Position numbers and translations under genes: made by a program | Shown: piece after piece, positions 1 through 11,200 of the stretch | How the letters are laid out: each line of letters opens with the position of its first letter | Numbering within the stretch: position 1 is the stretch's first letter | Notes under the pieces: model-generated | Told to the model about the DNA's origin: nothing | The model's database searches: none | The model's input: only the letters and a program-made list of their open reading frames with translations | From: Buttiauxella noackiae ATCC 51607 | GTDB taxonomy: Bacteria > Pseudomonadota > Gammaproteobacteria > Enterobacterales > Enterobacteriaceae | Reading direction: 5' to 3' | Length of the DNA: 64,000 bases | Assembly: GCF_001654865.1 (NCBI RefSeq) | Contig: NZ_LXEO01000002.1 | Coordinates: 163,514-227,513 of the forward strand

Positions 1-146
1 AGGGTGTGACATATCCCTATATCACACTGGAAGTTTCATCAGCCTCTCATCCGCATTACACCGGTAAACAAAAAACATTCACCAATGAAGGCAGTCCGGC
101 TCGTTTCCAGCAGCGTTTCGGTCGTTTTTTTGGCAAGGGAGAGTAA
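1..146 (+). CDS. rpmE2: 50S ribosomal protein L31 type B, C-terminal part (RpmE2/YkgM)
   Basis: The start lies before the window; the frame begins at base 3 and ends with TAA at 144-146. The visible tail reads [23 protein letters not shown] and [14 protein letters not shown], the C-terminus of the type B (zinc-independent) L31 paralogue. In this family the type B protein replaces zinc-binding L31 on ribosomes during zinc starvation and is under Zur repression in enterobacteria; the Zur site would be upstream of the window. The next gene starts 3 bases later, so the two are probably co-transcribed. Confidence 0.9.
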   Translation, partial: GVTYPYITLEVSSASHPHYTGKQKTFTNEGSPARFQQRFGRFFGKGE

Positions 147-149
147 AAG

Positions 150-290
150 ATGCAGGTTTTGAATTCATTACGTAGTGCTAAGCAGCGCCATCCAGATTGC
201 CAGATTGTGAAGCGTAAAGGTCGGCTGTATGTGATTTGCAAAAGTAACCCGCGTTTTAAAGCGGTGCAGGGCGGGAAGAAGCGGCGTTAA
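150..290 (+). CDS. rpmJ2: 50S ribosomal protein L36 type B (RpmJ2/YkgO)
   Basis: This is a 46-residue basic protein starting [20 protein letters not shown] and ending VQGGKKRR. It matches YkgO almost residue for residue. Type B L36 lacks the full zinc ligand set of ordinary RpmJ and can replace it on the large subunit when zinc is scarce. GGGAGAG, about 10 bases upstream inside the end of rpmE2, can serve as ribosome binding site. The 3-base gap between the genes indicates a two-gene operon. Confidence 0.95.
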   Translation: MQVLNSLRSAKQRHPDCQIVKRKGRLYVICKSNPRFKAVQGGKKRR

Positions 291-333
291 GACAAGGGGC
301 GCTTTGCCCCTTGGCTTTTATAAATTGTGAACG

Positions 334-792
334 TTACGGACGTCCAATAGAGAAAATATCGTAAAACGAGAGTTCGCCTTTCGTGGCAACCATCTTATGC
401 AGTAGCGATTTTTGTTGTTCGTCAACACCTGGGGAATGCAGGATTTTATCGATTAATGTGTGTGGAACGTTACGCGTGTTGTACCACTCACCGTTGTAGC
501 AAACGCGTAAATCCAGCACATCAATATCGTCATAGCGATACCGGGGATTCACATCAAAAAAGAAAAAGCCGTTTAGCAGCGCAAACAACACGACCAATAG
601 CCAAACAGATCCCGCCAGAGTATCCGACTCAAGCATGACCCATAGTGTTGCGAACCAACCTATCCACATGCCGACAAATAACCCCGGATGCTTGCGAATA
701 AAGCTGATGCTAAAACGCGGGCGATTGTCGCGTTTTTCTTCCGCATTGAGTTGTTCAATTGTATCGGTGAGCAGACGCTGAATTTCAGTCAT
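334..792 (-). CDS. ylaC: Inner membrane protein YlaC
   Basis: A 152-residue protein matching YlaC from [16 protein letters not shown] through [16 protein letters not shown] to the end [15 protein letters not shown]. Two hydrophobic segments at about residues 36-55 and 60-78 form a short hairpin in the inner membrane, ending in FFFFD. The remaining two thirds is soluble with a conserved YNGEWYNTR patch. The function of the family is unknown. It is convergent with rpmJ2 and stands alone, with maa next on the same strand about 100 bases away. Confidence 0.9.
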   Translation of the reverse strand: MTEIQRLLTDTIEQLNAEEKRDNRPRFSISFIRKHPGLFVGMWIGWFATLWVMLESDTLAGSVWLLVVLFALLNGFFFFDVNPRYRYDDIDVLDLRVCYNGEWYNTRNVPHTLIDKILHSPGVDEQQKSLLHKMVATKGELSFYDIFSIGRP

Positions 793-893
793 GATGGCCT
801 TCTGAACGGGAACGCGACAGGCAGAGAACTGTTATTTTAAGAAGCCCTGCAAGGGTAAAAAAGTAACAGTTTCGCCATAAAAAACCATAACAG

Positions 894-1460
894 TTAATGT
901 GGCGTGTCAGGCACCATTTTGATTAGCCTGGCCGGGTTTCCAGCAACTACCGAATTCGCCGGAATATCTTTTGTGACGACGGATCCGGCACCTATCACTA
1001 CATTATCGCCAATAGTCACACCTGGGTTGATAACCGCACGCCCACCAACCCAGACATTATTGCCAATCGTGACAGGTTTACCGAACTCAACACCACTGTT
1101 GCGCGTTTCGGCATCCAGCGGATGAGTCGCAGTATAAATATGAACACCGGGGGCCAGCATACAATTTTCACCGATGTGGACAGGACAAACGTCGAGAATC
1201 ACACAGTCAAAATTGGCATAGAAGTTTTTGCCGAGGAAAATATTGTAGCCGTAATCACAACGAAACGATGGTTCAATATAGGCATCCAGACTTTGGCCTA
1301 ATAGTTGTTCGAGCAGTTCACTACGAATAGCCTTTTCATCTGGAGCTGTGTGATTAAAACGGTGAATCAAATGGCGCGCTTTTACACGGTCATCTCGAAG
1401 CTGTTGGTCAGCAGGGCGATAAAGTTCACCTGCAATCATTTTCTGTTTTTCTTCACTCAT
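894..1460 (-). CDS. maa: Maltose O-acetyltransferase Maa
   Basis: 188 residues, against 183 in E. coli Maa. The family transfers acetyl from acetyl-CoA to maltose or glucose; the physiological role is thought to be detoxification of excess sugar. An N-terminal helical cap ([22 protein letters not shown]) precedes a left-handed beta helix of hexapeptide repeats, seen as [39 protein letters not shown] and [27 protein letters not shown]. The catalytic His is in the [10 protein letters not shown] segment. A strong CRP-type palindrome lies about 80 bases upstream of the start, which fits control of a sugar-related gene by cAMP-CRP. Confidence 0.92.
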   Translation of the reverse strand: MSEEKQKMIAGELYRPADQQLRDDRVKARHLIHRFNHTAPDEKAIRSELLEQLLGQSLDAYIEPSFRCDYGYNIFLGKNFYANFDCVILDVCPVHIGENCMLAPGVHIYTATHPLDAETRNSGVEFGKPVTIGNNVWVGGRAVINPGVTIGDNVVIGAGSVVTKDIPANSVVAGNPARLIKMVPDTPH

Positions 1461-1779
1461 GGTGATGCCTTTTAAAATAGACAGGACACCCGTTACCCTA
1501 AGCGATTAGTTTGTAATTAATTTTGCTAAAGTTCCTTTTTGTGACGGTAATCACATGACCGGGTGTGCTATTAACAATCACAAATTAAGAGGAACGACGG
1601 ACACAATGTAGTAAGCCTTACAGAAAGAGCGATAGCAGCTTGCATCTCGAAAGCTGAACGGCCCGGATAAATATCTATTTAGCACTCTATTAAGTGACTA
1701 AATGAGTTTCTGAATCCATTGTGGCTGATTACAAAAGCATGTCAGTCTGAAACCAAAAGGTAATAACAGTTAAGGGGGA
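1461..1779. other. maa-hha intergenic region
   Basis: 319 bases between two minus-strand genes. It carries the CRP-type site described separately near the maa end. The rest has no convincing reading frame. An AT-rich stretch (about 1660-1720) lies downstream of hha, and no clear terminator hairpin for hha was seen. Confidence 0.5.
1540..1555. promoter_or_regulatory. Probable CRP binding site upstream of maa
   Basis: TGTGA-CGGTAA-TCACA: both half sites of the cAMP-CRP consensus are exact, with the canonical 6-base spacer. The centre lies about 88 bases upstream of the maa start codon. The sequence match is direct observation; occupancy is inferred. Confidence 0.75.
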
Positions 1780-1998
1780 TTAGCGGATAAATTTCCATAC
1801 AGATGGTGGTATTTTATCGTAAAGCTTATTCATGGTTAGTTCAGCCAGACGGTGGTCTGCTGCTGAATAAAATACAGCCAATTCATTATCTGGTAATTCG
1901 TATTTATTCTTTTCGATTACGCGTTCTAATGTGTCAATAGTTTGGCAGCGTCGCAAGCGCATCAAATAATCAGTCTTAGTTAATGGTTTTGTAGTCAT
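1780..1998 (-). CDS. hha: Haemolysin expression modulator Hha
   Basis: The 72-residue protein is nearly identical to Hha ([20 protein letters not shown], ending [11 protein letters not shown]). Hha is a small helical protein that has no DNA-binding domain of its own. It binds H-NS/StpA through its conserved acidic and aromatic surface and strengthens silencing of AT-rich, horizontally acquired DNA. The gene follows tomB by 30 bases on the same strand, the usual tomB-hha pair. Accessory AT-rich loci in this window, such as the 41-kb and 53-kb regions, are the sort of target Hha/H-NS controls; that link is inference. Confidence 0.97.
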   Translation of the reverse strand: MTTKPLTKTDYLMRLRRCQTIDTLERVIEKNKYELPDNELAVFYSAADHRLAELTMNKLYDKIPPSVWKFIR

Positions 1999-2028
1999 AA
2001 AATCACCTTATTACATCTTGTAATAGTT

Positions 2029-2403
2029 CTAAAAGGAGAGGCTTACTGGGTTCGCACGACTCTCGGTGACGAAACATCTGAATAACCGATTCCCGGACTT
2101 ACGCCATTTCTGCAAGTCTTGGGCATTGATGCCATAGTTACTGAACAGCATAAATGTATCGTCTAAATATTCGTCAATTTGTTCAATCAATTTACTCTCA
2201 TCATCGTACTTAATTTTGTAATTAAGTGCGAAAGCAGCAATATGCTCAATCAATTCATTCAACTGCAAGTTAATGGCCGAAGTAGGATCATTAACCCAAC
2301 CATGATTACTCTCGCCAAGGTTGGTAAGGCAGTCATGATACAGGTTTTCGCAGAGAAATTTAAGCTGTGCGATATCATGCCGTTTTGGTGAGTATTCGTC
2401 CAT
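2029..2403 (-). CDS. tomB: Hha toxicity attenuator TomB (YbaJ)
   Basis: 124 residues matching TomB, beginning MDEYSPKRHDIAQLKFLCENL and ending CFVTESRANPVSLSF. TomB counteracts the growth-inhibiting effect of overproduced Hha, and the pair has been described as toxin-antitoxin-like with effects on biofilm formation and conjugation. The protein is acidic and helical, without signal peptide or membrane segment. It lies directly upstream of hha on the same strand, so the antidote-like gene is transcribed first. Confidence 0.95.
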   Translation of the reverse strand: MDEYSPKRHDIAQLKFLCENLYHDCLTNLGESNHGWVNDPTSAINLQLNELIEHIAAFALNYKIKYDDESKLIEQIDEYLDDTFMLFSNYGINAQDLQKWRKSGNRLFRCFVTESRANPVSLSF

Positions 2404-2957
2404 AATGCAGCCCCTTTTTTATCGAAGAAAATTTGATAAACAAAACGCCTTGGGGTGGACACACCTGGATGAGGTGGGAATCAATTACAACGATTATTCC
2501 ATATGCTTTAACTATAAATCAATCCGCAGTAGATTTCCTTTCACTATTACGAAAAATTACATTTACAGCAAAGCTGTTTACTCTAACGTAATGTTTATTA
2601 AGACTTTCACTTATTTTAAAAGCATTGTCTGATAAATTAACTTAAGTGAATGTTTAAGAAAGCAGTTTATATTCAATAGGTTAATTTTGTGTTGCAGCAA
2701 TGAACCTAAGACGGGGTGTAAATAAGGAATCAATTGAGAATAATCCTAATATATTAGTATGAGCCTTCATACCTCATGTGCCAGTGAATTTAAGAAATAT
2801 CTTGTCATCATATTCAAGTGCAATCGGTTTTTTATTGCAACATTTCGAAACCTATCGTAGAAAAAGCCAGCAACTATCGTTATTTATTAATATGACAAAT
2901 AAGGGCGGCGGATATAAAAAAGGCCGCTTGCGCGGCCTTTTAATTGCAGATTTAGAC
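2404..2957. other. tomB-acrB intergenic region
   Basis: About 550 bases between tomB and acrB, both on the minus strand. The section is very AT-rich from about 2490 to 2910, as expected for an H-NS/Hha-controlled promoter region upstream of tomB. It ends with the acrB terminator hairpin. Short open frames on the plus strand (2405-2632, and 2778-3176 running into acrB antisense) have no recognisable product and no convincing ribosome binding site. Confidence 0.5.
2914..2942 (-). terminator. Rho-independent terminator of acrAB
   Basis: AAAAAGGCCGC and GCGGCCTTTT form a GC-rich stem with a 4-base loop. Read on the minus strand the stem is followed by TTTTTTATA, 16 bases past the acrB stop codon. 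Confidence 0.85.
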
Positions 2958-5900
2958 CTACTTGTGGTGCTCAACCGCGTGAGTGTGTTCGATATCTTCA
3001 GATTTACGGCTGAAGCGACGACGAACTACCACGAAGAACACAGGTACGAAGAAGATAGCCAGGACTGTTGCAGTAACCATCCCGCCCATTACCCCTGTAC
3101 CTACGGCGTTCTGTGCACCGGAGCCTGCACCGGAGCTGATTACCAGTGGCATTACCCCGAGGATAAACGCCAGTGATGTCATCAGAATCGGACGCAGACG
3201 CATACGAACAGCTTCCAGTGTGGCTTCAATCAAGCCTTTGCCTTCTTTATCCATCAGGTCTTTGGCGAATTCTACGATAAGTATCGCGTTCTTCGCCGAC
3301 AAGCCAATGGTTGTCAGCAGGCCTACCTGGAAGTACACGTCGTTGGTTAGGCCACGGAATGTTGCGGCAAGTAGTGCACCGACAACACCAAGTGGAACAA
3401 CCAGCATGACCGAGAATGGAATCGACCAGCTCTCATACAGTGCAGCCAGACACAGGAACACCACGATCAGGGAGATGGCATACAGGGCAGGGGCCTGGTT
3501 ACCAGACAGACGTTCCTGATATGACATACCCGTCCAGTCATAACCGATACCGGTTGGCAGTTTGCTGGCCAGTTGTTCCATGAGATCCATCGCTTCACCG
3601 GTACTCTTACCCGGAGCTGCCTGACCAAGGATTTCCATGGAAGGTAAGCCGTTGTAACGTTCCAGACGCGGTGAGCCGTATTCCCAGTGCGCCGAAGAGA
3701 ACGCTGAGAATGGCACCATTTGCCCGGTAGAGCCGCGAACATACCAGTTGTTGATATCGCTTGGCAGCATACGGAATGGCGCATCAGCCATCAGGTAAAC
3801 CTTCTTCACACGACCACGGTCGATGAAGTCGTTCACGTAACTACCACCCCATGCAGCACCAAGTGTGGTGTTGATATCGCTGATAGAAACACCCAATGCT
3901 TGGGCTTTTTCCTGGTCAATATCAATTTTGAACTGAGGTGTATCTTCCAGACCGTTTGGACGCACACCCACCAATAGGTCAGGGTGTTTAGCGACTTCAC
4001 CAAACAATTGATTACGCGCCTGAGTCAGTTTTTCGTGTCCAAGGTTTGCCTGGTCAATCAACTGGAAGTCGAAGCCCGTTGCCGTACCCAGTTCAACGAT
4101 CGCTGGCAGGTTAAATGCGAACACAATGGCATCTTTGATTTTCGAGAATTCGGCGCTTGCGCGACCAGCAATAGCTGGAACCTTGTTCTCTTCACCTGGA
4201 CGCTCATCCCAGTCTTTCAAGGATACGAATGCCAGACCGGTGTTCTGCCCCTGTCCCGAGAAGCCAAAGCCGTTAACGGTAAATACGGAGTTAACGTTGT
4301 CTTTCTCTTTTTCGAGGTAGTACTTGGTCACATCATCAAGAACGGCTTGTGTACGTTCTTGCGTCGCACCTGCAGGCAATTGCGCCATGGTCAGGAACAC
4401 GCCCTGGTCTTCATCTGGCAAGAAGGAACTTGGCAGACGAATAAACAGGAAGGCCATGCCAACAACAATCAGCAGATAAAGCACTAAGTAACGACCGGTG
4501 CTACGCAAGATGTTACCGACACTATCGGTATAATGATGCGTGCTCTTGTCGAACATATTGTTAAACCAGCCGAAGAAGCCTTTCTTCTCGTGGTGGTCGC
4601 CTTTATTGATTGGCTTAAGCAGGGTGGCGCACAGTGCAGGTGTCAAAATCAATGCCACCAGTACGGAGAGCACCATCGCCGATACGATAGTAATAGAGAA
4701 CTGACGATAGATTGCACCTGTGGAACCGCCGAAGAACGCCATCGGTATAAATACCGCTGACAGAACCATGGCGATACCGACCAGAGCGCCCTGTATCTGC
4801 TCCATTGATTTGCGTGTGGCTTCTTTCGGCGGCAATCCTTCTTCCGCCATGACACGCTCAACGTTCTCTACAACTACGATCGCATCATCTACCAACAGGC
4901 CTATCGCAAGCACCATCCCGAACATCGTAAGGGTGTTTATCGAATAGCCAAATATGGCAAGGATAGCGAAGGTACCCAGCAATACTACTGGTACGGCAAT
5001 CGTTGGAATCAGTGTGGCGCGGAAGTTCTGCAAGAACAGATACATTACCAGGAACACCAGCACGATTGCTTCAACGAGGGTTTTTACTACCTCTTTGATA
5101 GAGATTTTAACGAATGGCGTGGTGTCATATGGATATACAACTTTCAGACCCGCAGGGAAGAACGGTTGTAGTTTTTCCACAGTAGCACGGACCGCATTGG
5201 CGGTATCCAGGGCGTTAGCACCGGTTGCCAGTTTGATACCTAAACCAGATGCAGGTTGGCCGTTGTAACGTGCGACAACGTTGTAGTTCTCGCCACCCAG
5301 CTCAACTTTTGCCACATCTTTAAGCAGAACACGTGAGCCATCCTGATTCACTTTCAGCAGAATTTTGCTGAACTCATCGGCAGATTTTAAACGGGTCTGA
5401 GCAATGATAGAGGCGTTAAGTTGCTGGCCTTTAACTGGTGGAGTACCACCTAACTGACCTGCTGCTACCTGGGCGTTCTGCGCTTTGATAGCTGCGATGA
5501 CATCAACCGGCGTGAGTTGGTAATTGTTCAGTTTGTTCGGATCCATCCAGATACGCATCGCGTACTGAGCACCAAACAGCTGAACATCACCGACACCACG
5601 AGTACGGCTGATCGGGTCTTTAATGGTTGCGCCAACGTAGTCCGAAATATCTTCCTGTGTCATGGAACCATCGGTGTTGATCATACCGAGAACCATCAGG
5701 AAGCTACTTGAAGACTTCTCAACACTAACACCTTGCTGCTGTACTTCTTGAGGAAGCAGTGGCATTGCAAGTTGCAGTTTGTTCTGAACCTGTACCTGCG
5801 CGATATCCGCGTCAGTACCAGAATCAAAGGTAATGGTTATGGTGACAGAACCAGAGGAATCACTGGATGAGGACATGTACAGCAGGTTGTCGATACCGTT

Positions 5901-6107
5901 CATGTTCTGTTCGATAACCTGTGTAACGGTATCCTGTACCGTTTTTGCATCTGCACCTGGATAGTTTGCTGAGATCGAAATTGCCGGTGGCGCAATGGTT
6001 GGATATTGCGCGATCGGTAATTTCATGATCGCAAGCCCGCCCGCCAACATAATAATGATGGCGATTACCCAGGCAAAAATCGGGCGATCGATAAAAAACT
6101 TAGCCAT
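2958..6107 (-). CDS. acrB: Multidrug efflux RND transporter AcrB
   Basis: 1049 residues, the same length as E. coli AcrB. AcrB is the inner-membrane proton/drug antiporter of the AcrA-AcrB-TolC tripartite pump. The protein has the RND layout of 12 membrane helices with two large periplasmic loops. Visible landmarks are the start [17 protein letters not shown], the proton-relay Asp pair in [18 protein letters not shown] (407/408), the relay lysine in [17 protein letters not shown] and a hydrophobic TM12 before the His-rich tail [10 protein letters not shown]. It starts 22 bases after the acrA stop codon, so acrA-acrB is one operon, ended by the terminator at 2914-2942. Confidence 0.98.
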   Translation of the reverse strand: MAKFFIDRPIFAWVIAIIIMLAGGLAIMKLPIAQYPTIAPPAISISANYPGADAKTVQDTVTQVIEQNMNGIDNLLYMSSSSDSSGSVTITITFDSGTDADIAQVQVQNKLQLAMPLLPQEVQQQGVSVEKSSSSFLMVLGMINTDGSMTQEDISDYVGATIKDPISRTRGVGDVQLFGAQYAMRIWMDPNKLNNYQLTPVDVIAAIKAQNAQVAAGQLGGTPPVKGQQLNASIIAQTRLKSADEFSKILLKVNQDGSRVLLKDVAKVELGGENYNVVARYNGQPASGLGIKLATGANALDTANAVRATVEKLQPFFPAGLKVVYPYDTTPFVKISIKEVVKTLVEAIVLVFLVMYLFLQNFRATLIPTIAVPVVLLGTFAILAIFGYSINTLTMFGMVLAIGLLVDDAIVVVENVERVMAEEGLPPKEATRKSMEQIQGALVGIAMVLSAVFIPMAFFGGSTGAIYRQFSITIVSAMVLSVLVALILTPALCATLLKPINKGDHHEKKGFFGWFNNMFDKSTHHYTDSVGNILRSTGRYLVLYLLIVVGMAFLFIRLPSSFLPDEDQGVFLTMAQLPAGATQERTQAVLDDVTKYYLEKEKDNVNSVFTVNGFGFSGQGQNTGLAFVSLKDWDERPGEENKVPAIAGRASAEFSKIKDAIVFAFNLPAIVELGTATGFDFQLIDQANLGHEKLTQARNQLFGEVAKHPDLLVGVRPNGLEDTPQFKIDIDQEKAQALGVSISDINTTLGAAWGGSYVNDFIDRGRVKKVYLMADAPFRMLPSDINNWYVRGSTGQMVPFSAFSSAHWEYGSPRLERYNGLPSMEILGQAAPGKSTGEAMDLMEQLASKLPTGIGYDWTGMSYQERLSGNQAPALYAISLIVVFLCLAALYESWSIPFSVMLVVPLGVVGALLAATFRGLTNDVYFQVGLLTTIGLSAKNAILIVEFAKDLMDKEGKGLIEATLEAVRMRLRPILMTSLAFILGVMPLVISSGAGSGAQNAVGTGVMGGMVTATVLAIFFVPVFFVVVRRRFSRKSEDIEHTHAVEHHK

Positions 6108-6129
6108 GTCTTAACGGCTCCTGTTTAAG

Positions 6130-7329
6130 TTAAGACTTCGTTTGTTCAGACTGTGCGCCAGCGGCTGCTTGATCCTGGCCTTTATTTTCTGCCGCCACTT
6201 CCTGCGCTTTCACCTGAACACCGGGTTTCACTTTTTGCAAACCGGTCACAATAACGCGATCACCATCCTTCAACCCACTGGTTACCAGCCATTTGTCGCC
6301 GATAGCTTGAGTTGCGGTGATATTGCGTACTTCCACTTTGTCTTCTTTACCAATGACCATTGCTGAAGCATCACCACGCGGTGTACGAGTTACACCTTGT
6401 TGTGGAACTAACAGTGCGTTTGGATTGGTACCTTCTTCCAGTTGCGCGCGAACAAACATGCCCGGCAATAACGTTTTATCTGGGTTCGGGAAGATAGCTC
6501 GCAAAGTGATAGAACCGGTGGTCTGGTCAACCGTCACGTCAGAAAACTCTAAAGAGCCTTCCTGCGGGAAAGTGATACCGTCGTTGGTCACTAATTTGAC
6601 TTTTGCTTTACCGTTTTCTTGTTTCAGTTTGCCTTCCGCCAGCTCTTGCTTAAGGCGCAAGAAATCGTTGCTGGATTGGGTCACATCGACATAAATAGGG
6701 TCGAGCTGTTGTACTGTCGCCAGTGCAGAGGCCTGTCCACTAGTCACCAGAGCGCCTTCAGTAACAGAAGACTTACCAATGCGACCACTAATAGGTGATG
6801 TCACTTTGGTATACGCAAGGTTAATGCGAGCAGTTTCAACGGCGGCTTTAGCAGCCACAACAGATGCGTTTGCCTGTTGTGAATCGGCAAGTGCAGTGTC
6901 GTAATCTTGTTGACTGATGTACTTAGTACCCAACAGTTTTTGATAACGTTTAAGCGTCAGTTGAGCGATGTTTGCACTTGCTTGTGCTTTAGCGAGGTCG
7001 CCTTTGGCGCTGTCATATGCTGCCTGGTATGTTGCAGGATCGATTTGGTACAGAGACACGCCAGCCTTGATTTCACTTCCTTCTTCGAAGTTACGTTTCA
7101 GGATGATGCCACTGACTTGTGGGCGAACTTCTGCAATACGATAAGCGCTTGTACGGCCAGGAAGCTCTGTAGTTATCTGCAAAGGAGCACTTTTCAGAGT
7201 TACCACACCCACTTCTGGGGTATGCGGCGCACTCTGTTTTGTCTCTTTGTCATTACATCCTGTAAGTACTAAGCTGCCTGAGAGCATCAGAATGGCCGCC
7301 AGAGGCGTAAACCCTCTGTTTTTGTTCAT
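6130..7329 (-). CDS. acrA: Multidrug efflux periplasmic adaptor AcrA
   Basis: 399 residues with the start at MNKNRGFTPLAAIL, preceded by GAGG at good spacing; a longer frame from 7356 exists but adds nine residues foreign to the family. AcrA is a lipoprotein membrane-fusion protein linking AcrB to TolC. The lipobox LTGC puts the acylated cysteine at residue 25, as in E. coli. Then come the lipoyl halves (LPGRTSAYRIAEVRPQVSG; SGRIGKSSVTEGALV), the alpha-helical hairpin (about 100-170) and the beta-barrel and membrane-proximal domains. The tail is Gln/Glu-rich. Transcription starts in the 143-base acrA-acrR gap, which contains the AcrR operator. Confidence 0.98.
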   Translation of the reverse strand: MNKNRGFTPLAAILMLSGSLVLTGCNDKETKQSAPHTPEVGVVTLKSAPLQITTELPGRTSAYRIAEVRPQVSGIILKRNFEEGSEIKAGVSLYQIDPATYQAAYDSAKGDLAKAQASANIAQLTLKRYQKLLGTKYISQQDYDTALADSQQANASVVAAKAAVETARINLAYTKVTSPISGRIGKSSVTEGALVTSGQASALATVQQLDPIYVDVTQSSNDFLRLKQELAEGKLKQENGKAKVKLVTNDGITFPQEGSLEFSDVTVDQTTGSITLRAIFPNPDKTLLPGMFVRAQLEEGTNPNALLVPQQGVTRTPRGDASAMVIGKEDKVEVRNITATQAIGDKWLVTSGLKDGDRVIVTGLQKVKPGVQVKAQEVAAENKGQDQAAAGAQSEQTKS

Positions 7330-7420
7330 ATGTAAACCTCGAGTGTCCGATTTCAAAGTTGTTCAATGGATCAAATGTCCACAAACCCATTGCTGCGTTT
7401 ATATTATCGTCGTGCTATGG

Positions 7421-7444
7421 TACATACATTCACAAATGTATGTA
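7421..7444. promoter_or_regulatory. AcrR operator (24-bp palindrome)
   Basis: TACATACATT-CACA-AATGTATGTA is a perfect 10-bp inverted repeat with a 4-base centre. It corresponds to the AcrR operator known from E. coli. It lies 28 bases before the acrR start codon and about 90 bases before acrA, so one site can repress both divergent promoters. Confidence 0.92.
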
Positions 7445-7472
7445 AATCTAACTACCGTTGTTTCACCCACTT

Positions 7473-8114
7473 ATGGCACGAAAAACCAAACAACAAGCAC
7501 TGGAAACTCGCCAACACCTTCTGGATGTTGCAATCCGCTTGTTTTCACAACACGGAGTTTCCGCAACTTCACTGGCAGATATCGCAAAAGCAGCTGGTGT
7601 AACCCGTGGTGCAATCTACTGGCATTTCAAAAATAAGTCGGATTTGTTTAATGAAATCTGGGAGCTAACTGAGTCCAGTATTGGCGATTTAGAAACTGAG
7701 TATCGGGCAAAATTTCCTGACGATCCACTTTCTGTTGTAAGAGAGTTATTAATTTACATATTACAAGCAACTGTTGTTGATGAACGCCGTCGTTTGATGA
7801 CCGAAATCATTTTCCATAAATGTGAATTTGTTGGAGAACTTGCGGTTTTACAGCAAGCCAGACGCGAACTTTATATGGAAGGAAACGAGAGAATTGAGAG
7901 CAGTTTACAGCGTTGTATTGATGCTGAGATGTTACCGAAAAACTTGCGCCTTCCCCACGCCGTTATCTTACTGCGTAGTTACATTACCGGGCTGATTGAA
8001 AACTGGCTGGTTGCGCCAGATAGTTTTGATCTCCATGGCCAGGCCGAAGACTACGTCGCAATTCTGTTGGAAATGTTTCAAACCTGCCCAACCATGAGAT
8101 CCATTCCACAATAA
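7473..8114 (+). CDS. acrR: TetR-family repressor AcrR
   Basis: 213 residues starting [20 protein letters not shown], the usual AcrR start; an upstream in-frame ATG at 7458 is less likely. AcrR represses acrAB and itself and is released by pump substrates. The TetR helix-turn-helix spans about residues 20-55 ([32 protein letters not shown]). The ligand-binding helical domain follows, with the conserved [16 protein letters not shown] segment. It is divergent from acrA across the 24-bp operator. Confidence 0.97.
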   Translation: MARKTKQQALETRQHLLDVAIRLFSQHGVSATSLADIAKAAGVTRGAIYWHFKNKSDLFNEIWELTESSIGDLETEYRAKFPDDPLSVVRELLIYILQATVVDERRRLMTEIIFHKCEFVGELAVLQQARRELYMEGNERIESSLQRCIDAEMLPKNLRLPHAVILLRSYITGLIENWLVAPDSFDLHGQAEDYVAILLEMFQTCPTMRSIPQ

Positions 8115-8243
8115 AAATATGCTTATTAGGGTAATTCCGAACACAGTTGACCAAGGTTTTTCCGAAAAGACGTGCTAATCTTGCGGCTCATATTTCGTCT
8201 TTAACTCGCCATCCTTCGGCCTGTTCTCAAACACTGTCAAACT

Positions 8244-11200
8244 ATGCCGCAACTCTTGTGTTCACTCTATTCACGTCGCCTATCCGCACGTTTTTTTCTT
8301 ATTGCATTCGTTAGCCTGCTTTGCGTGCTGGCACAGCCAGTCTGGGCGCAAAAAAATGGTAGCGATCTGCCGAGCCGCGATGAAATTCAAAATCAGCTGT
8401 CTGCCCTGAATAAGCAAAAGACGCTGTCTCCAAATGACAAACTCACCCAACAAGATCTCAATGAAACTCTTGAGGTGCTGGATAAAATTGACCGGCTCAA
8501 GGATGAAGCGGAAAAACTCCATCAGCAGATAGTTGAAGCGCCGAAAGTGCTGCGCAAAGCTACTGATGCACTCAATGAGATTAAGAGCCAACAGGTTAAT
8601 GCGGCCAATGAAGAGGCTGAAATTGAAGCGCTGAGTCTGCGCCAGCTTGAAACTCGCCTCAGTGAGTTGGTGACGAATTTGCAGAACGCGCAAAGCGATT
8701 TAGCGACCTGGAACAGCCAGCTGATTTCATTGCAAACGCAACCTGAACGCGTACAAAACGCGATGAATGCGGCATCGGCTCAGCTTGAAACGATTCGCAA
8801 CCGCCTTAATGGCGTAACGCCGGGGGCCGCAGATTTACGCCCAAGCCAGCAAACGTTGTTACTTGCGCAACAGGCTTTGTTGAACGCACAGCTTCAACAG
8901 CAGAGCGAAAGCCTGAAAGGCAACACTATTTTGCAAGATGCGCTGCAAAAACAACGTGACTACACCAATGCGCATATCAATCAAATGGAAATCACGCTGC
9001 AACTCTTGCAGAAAGCGTCAAGCAGCAAGCGTTTAACACTGACGCAGCAGACCGCGCAGGACGCCATAGACTCTGAAGATACCGTTAAAATTCAGCAAAA
9101 CCCGTTGGTTAAACAGGAATTAGACATCAATCATCAGCTGAGTCAGCGTCTGATTGACGCCACTCAGCATGCCAATGAAATGGTACCTTCGAGCATTCGC
9201 ATTAAAAATACACTGGATCGCGCTCTGCAATCTGAACGTAACCTCAAAGAGCAGATCGCCGTTCTGAAAGGCAGCTTGTTGTTGTCGCGTATTCTTTACC
9301 AACAGCAGCAACAAAACCTGCCGTCTGCCGAAGACACTGAAGATCTGACCAACCGGATTGCGGATATTCGTCTCGAACAGTTTGATGTGAACCAACAACG
9401 TGACGCTTTGTTCCAGCCGGACGAACTGGTCGCGAAAATCGAAGATGGCCATAAAGCGGATGTCACTCCGGAAGTTCACGATGCGTTATTGCAGGTTCTG
9501 GATACTCGCCGTGAATTGCTCGACCAGCTCAATAAACAGCTTGGTATGCAGTTAATGCTGGCCATTAATTTGCAGAACAACCAGCAGCAACTGCAAAACG
9601 TCACGAAATCACTCGACCAGATCCTGACTGAGCAAATTTTCTGGGTAACCAGTAATAAGCCGATGGATTGGGACTGGCTGAAATCATTGCCTTCTTCGCT
9701 GCGCGATCAGTTTAAAAACGCCAGCCTCAATTTTAAAGGGCCAGAAAACTCGCTTAAAATTCTCGCCATCCTGCTACTGATGATTCCGGCTTTGTTGTTG
9801 GCAGGCGTTATACGCTGGCGCTTTAAAGCGATAGACCGCTATCTGGAAAAGCAGGCGAGCCGTGTTGGGCAACTGCGTAACGACAGCCAAATGCTGACCC
9901 CGAAAGCCATTGCTCTGACGCTGGTTAAAGTTTTGCCTGGCGCGCTGGTTATCTACTCAATTGGCCTGGTGTTTGCTGGCTTGCAGATGAACATCAGCGA
10001 ATCGATGCTGGCATTTTGCAAACAGCTCTCCTTGTTCTGGTTAGTCTTCGGCTTAACTTACCAGGTGCTGTCTAAAAATGGTGTTGCTGTTAGCCACTTT
10101 AATATGCAACCGCAATTGTGCAGCCATTATCGCCGCCAATTAGTGCGTATAGGTTGTGCTCTATTACCATTGCTATTCTGGTCGGTGCTGGGTGAACGTT
10201 CGCCGCTACATCTGGTTGAAGATGCGTTGGGGCAACTGATTATCTTCTTCAACTTGTTGCTTATCACCGCACTGGTCTTCCCAATGTGCCGTGAAAACTG
10301 GCGCAACAAAAACAACCACACCATGCAGTTGTTTACTGTCACGATGATGGGCGTGGTGCCTGCGGTGTTAATCGTGCTGACAGCAATGGGGTATTTTTAT
10401 ACGACACTTCGCCTTGCTGGTCGTTGGATTGAAACTATCTATCTGATACTCGTCTGGAACCTGGTCTATCAGACCGTCTTGCGCGGATTAAGTGTTGCGG
10501 CGCGTCGTATGGCTTATCGCCGTGCCGTTGCGCGCCGTGAGAATCTGGTGAAAGAGGGGGCTGAAGGGGGCGAGCCGGTAGAAGAGCCACCGTTGGCTTT
10601 GGACCAAATCAACCAACAGACCATGCGTCTGGCTATCATTGCCCTGTTCGCTCTATTTGCTCTGGTGTTCTACACCATTTGGTCTGATTTGTTCGGGGTA
10701 TTCGGATATCTGGACAGCATCCAGCTCTGGAGTTATAGCGCTTCCGAAGCTGGTGTGGCAGTAGTGAAAAACGTCACCATGGGCAGCCTGTTATTTGCCG
10801 CGATTGCTTTTGCTGTTGCCTGGGTGCTGATTCGCAACTTACCGGGCCTGCTTGAAGTACTGGTACTTTCGCGTCTGCAAATGCGTCAGGGGGCTTCATA
10901 TGCCATCACCACGATTCTTAACTACGTCATTACTGCGGTAGGGGCGATGACTATCTTCGGCTCTCTCGGTGTGTCGTGGGATAAGTTGCAATGGCTGGCA
11001 GCCGCGCTGTCGGTGGGCTTAGGTTTTGGTTTGCAGGAGATATTCGGTAACTTCGTTTCCGGCCTGATTATCCTCTTCGAGCGCCCGGTGCGTATCGGCG
11101 ATACCGTCACGATTGGCACCTTTTCCGGTAGCGTCAGCAAAATTCGTATTCGAGCCACCACGATTACTGACTTTGACCGCAAAGAGGTGATCATCCCGAA

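Noticed and set aside
2778..3176. Open frame running from the acrB downstream region into acrB antisense
   Set aside because: It crosses the acrAB terminator hairpin and half of it is antisense to acrB; composition is not protein-like.
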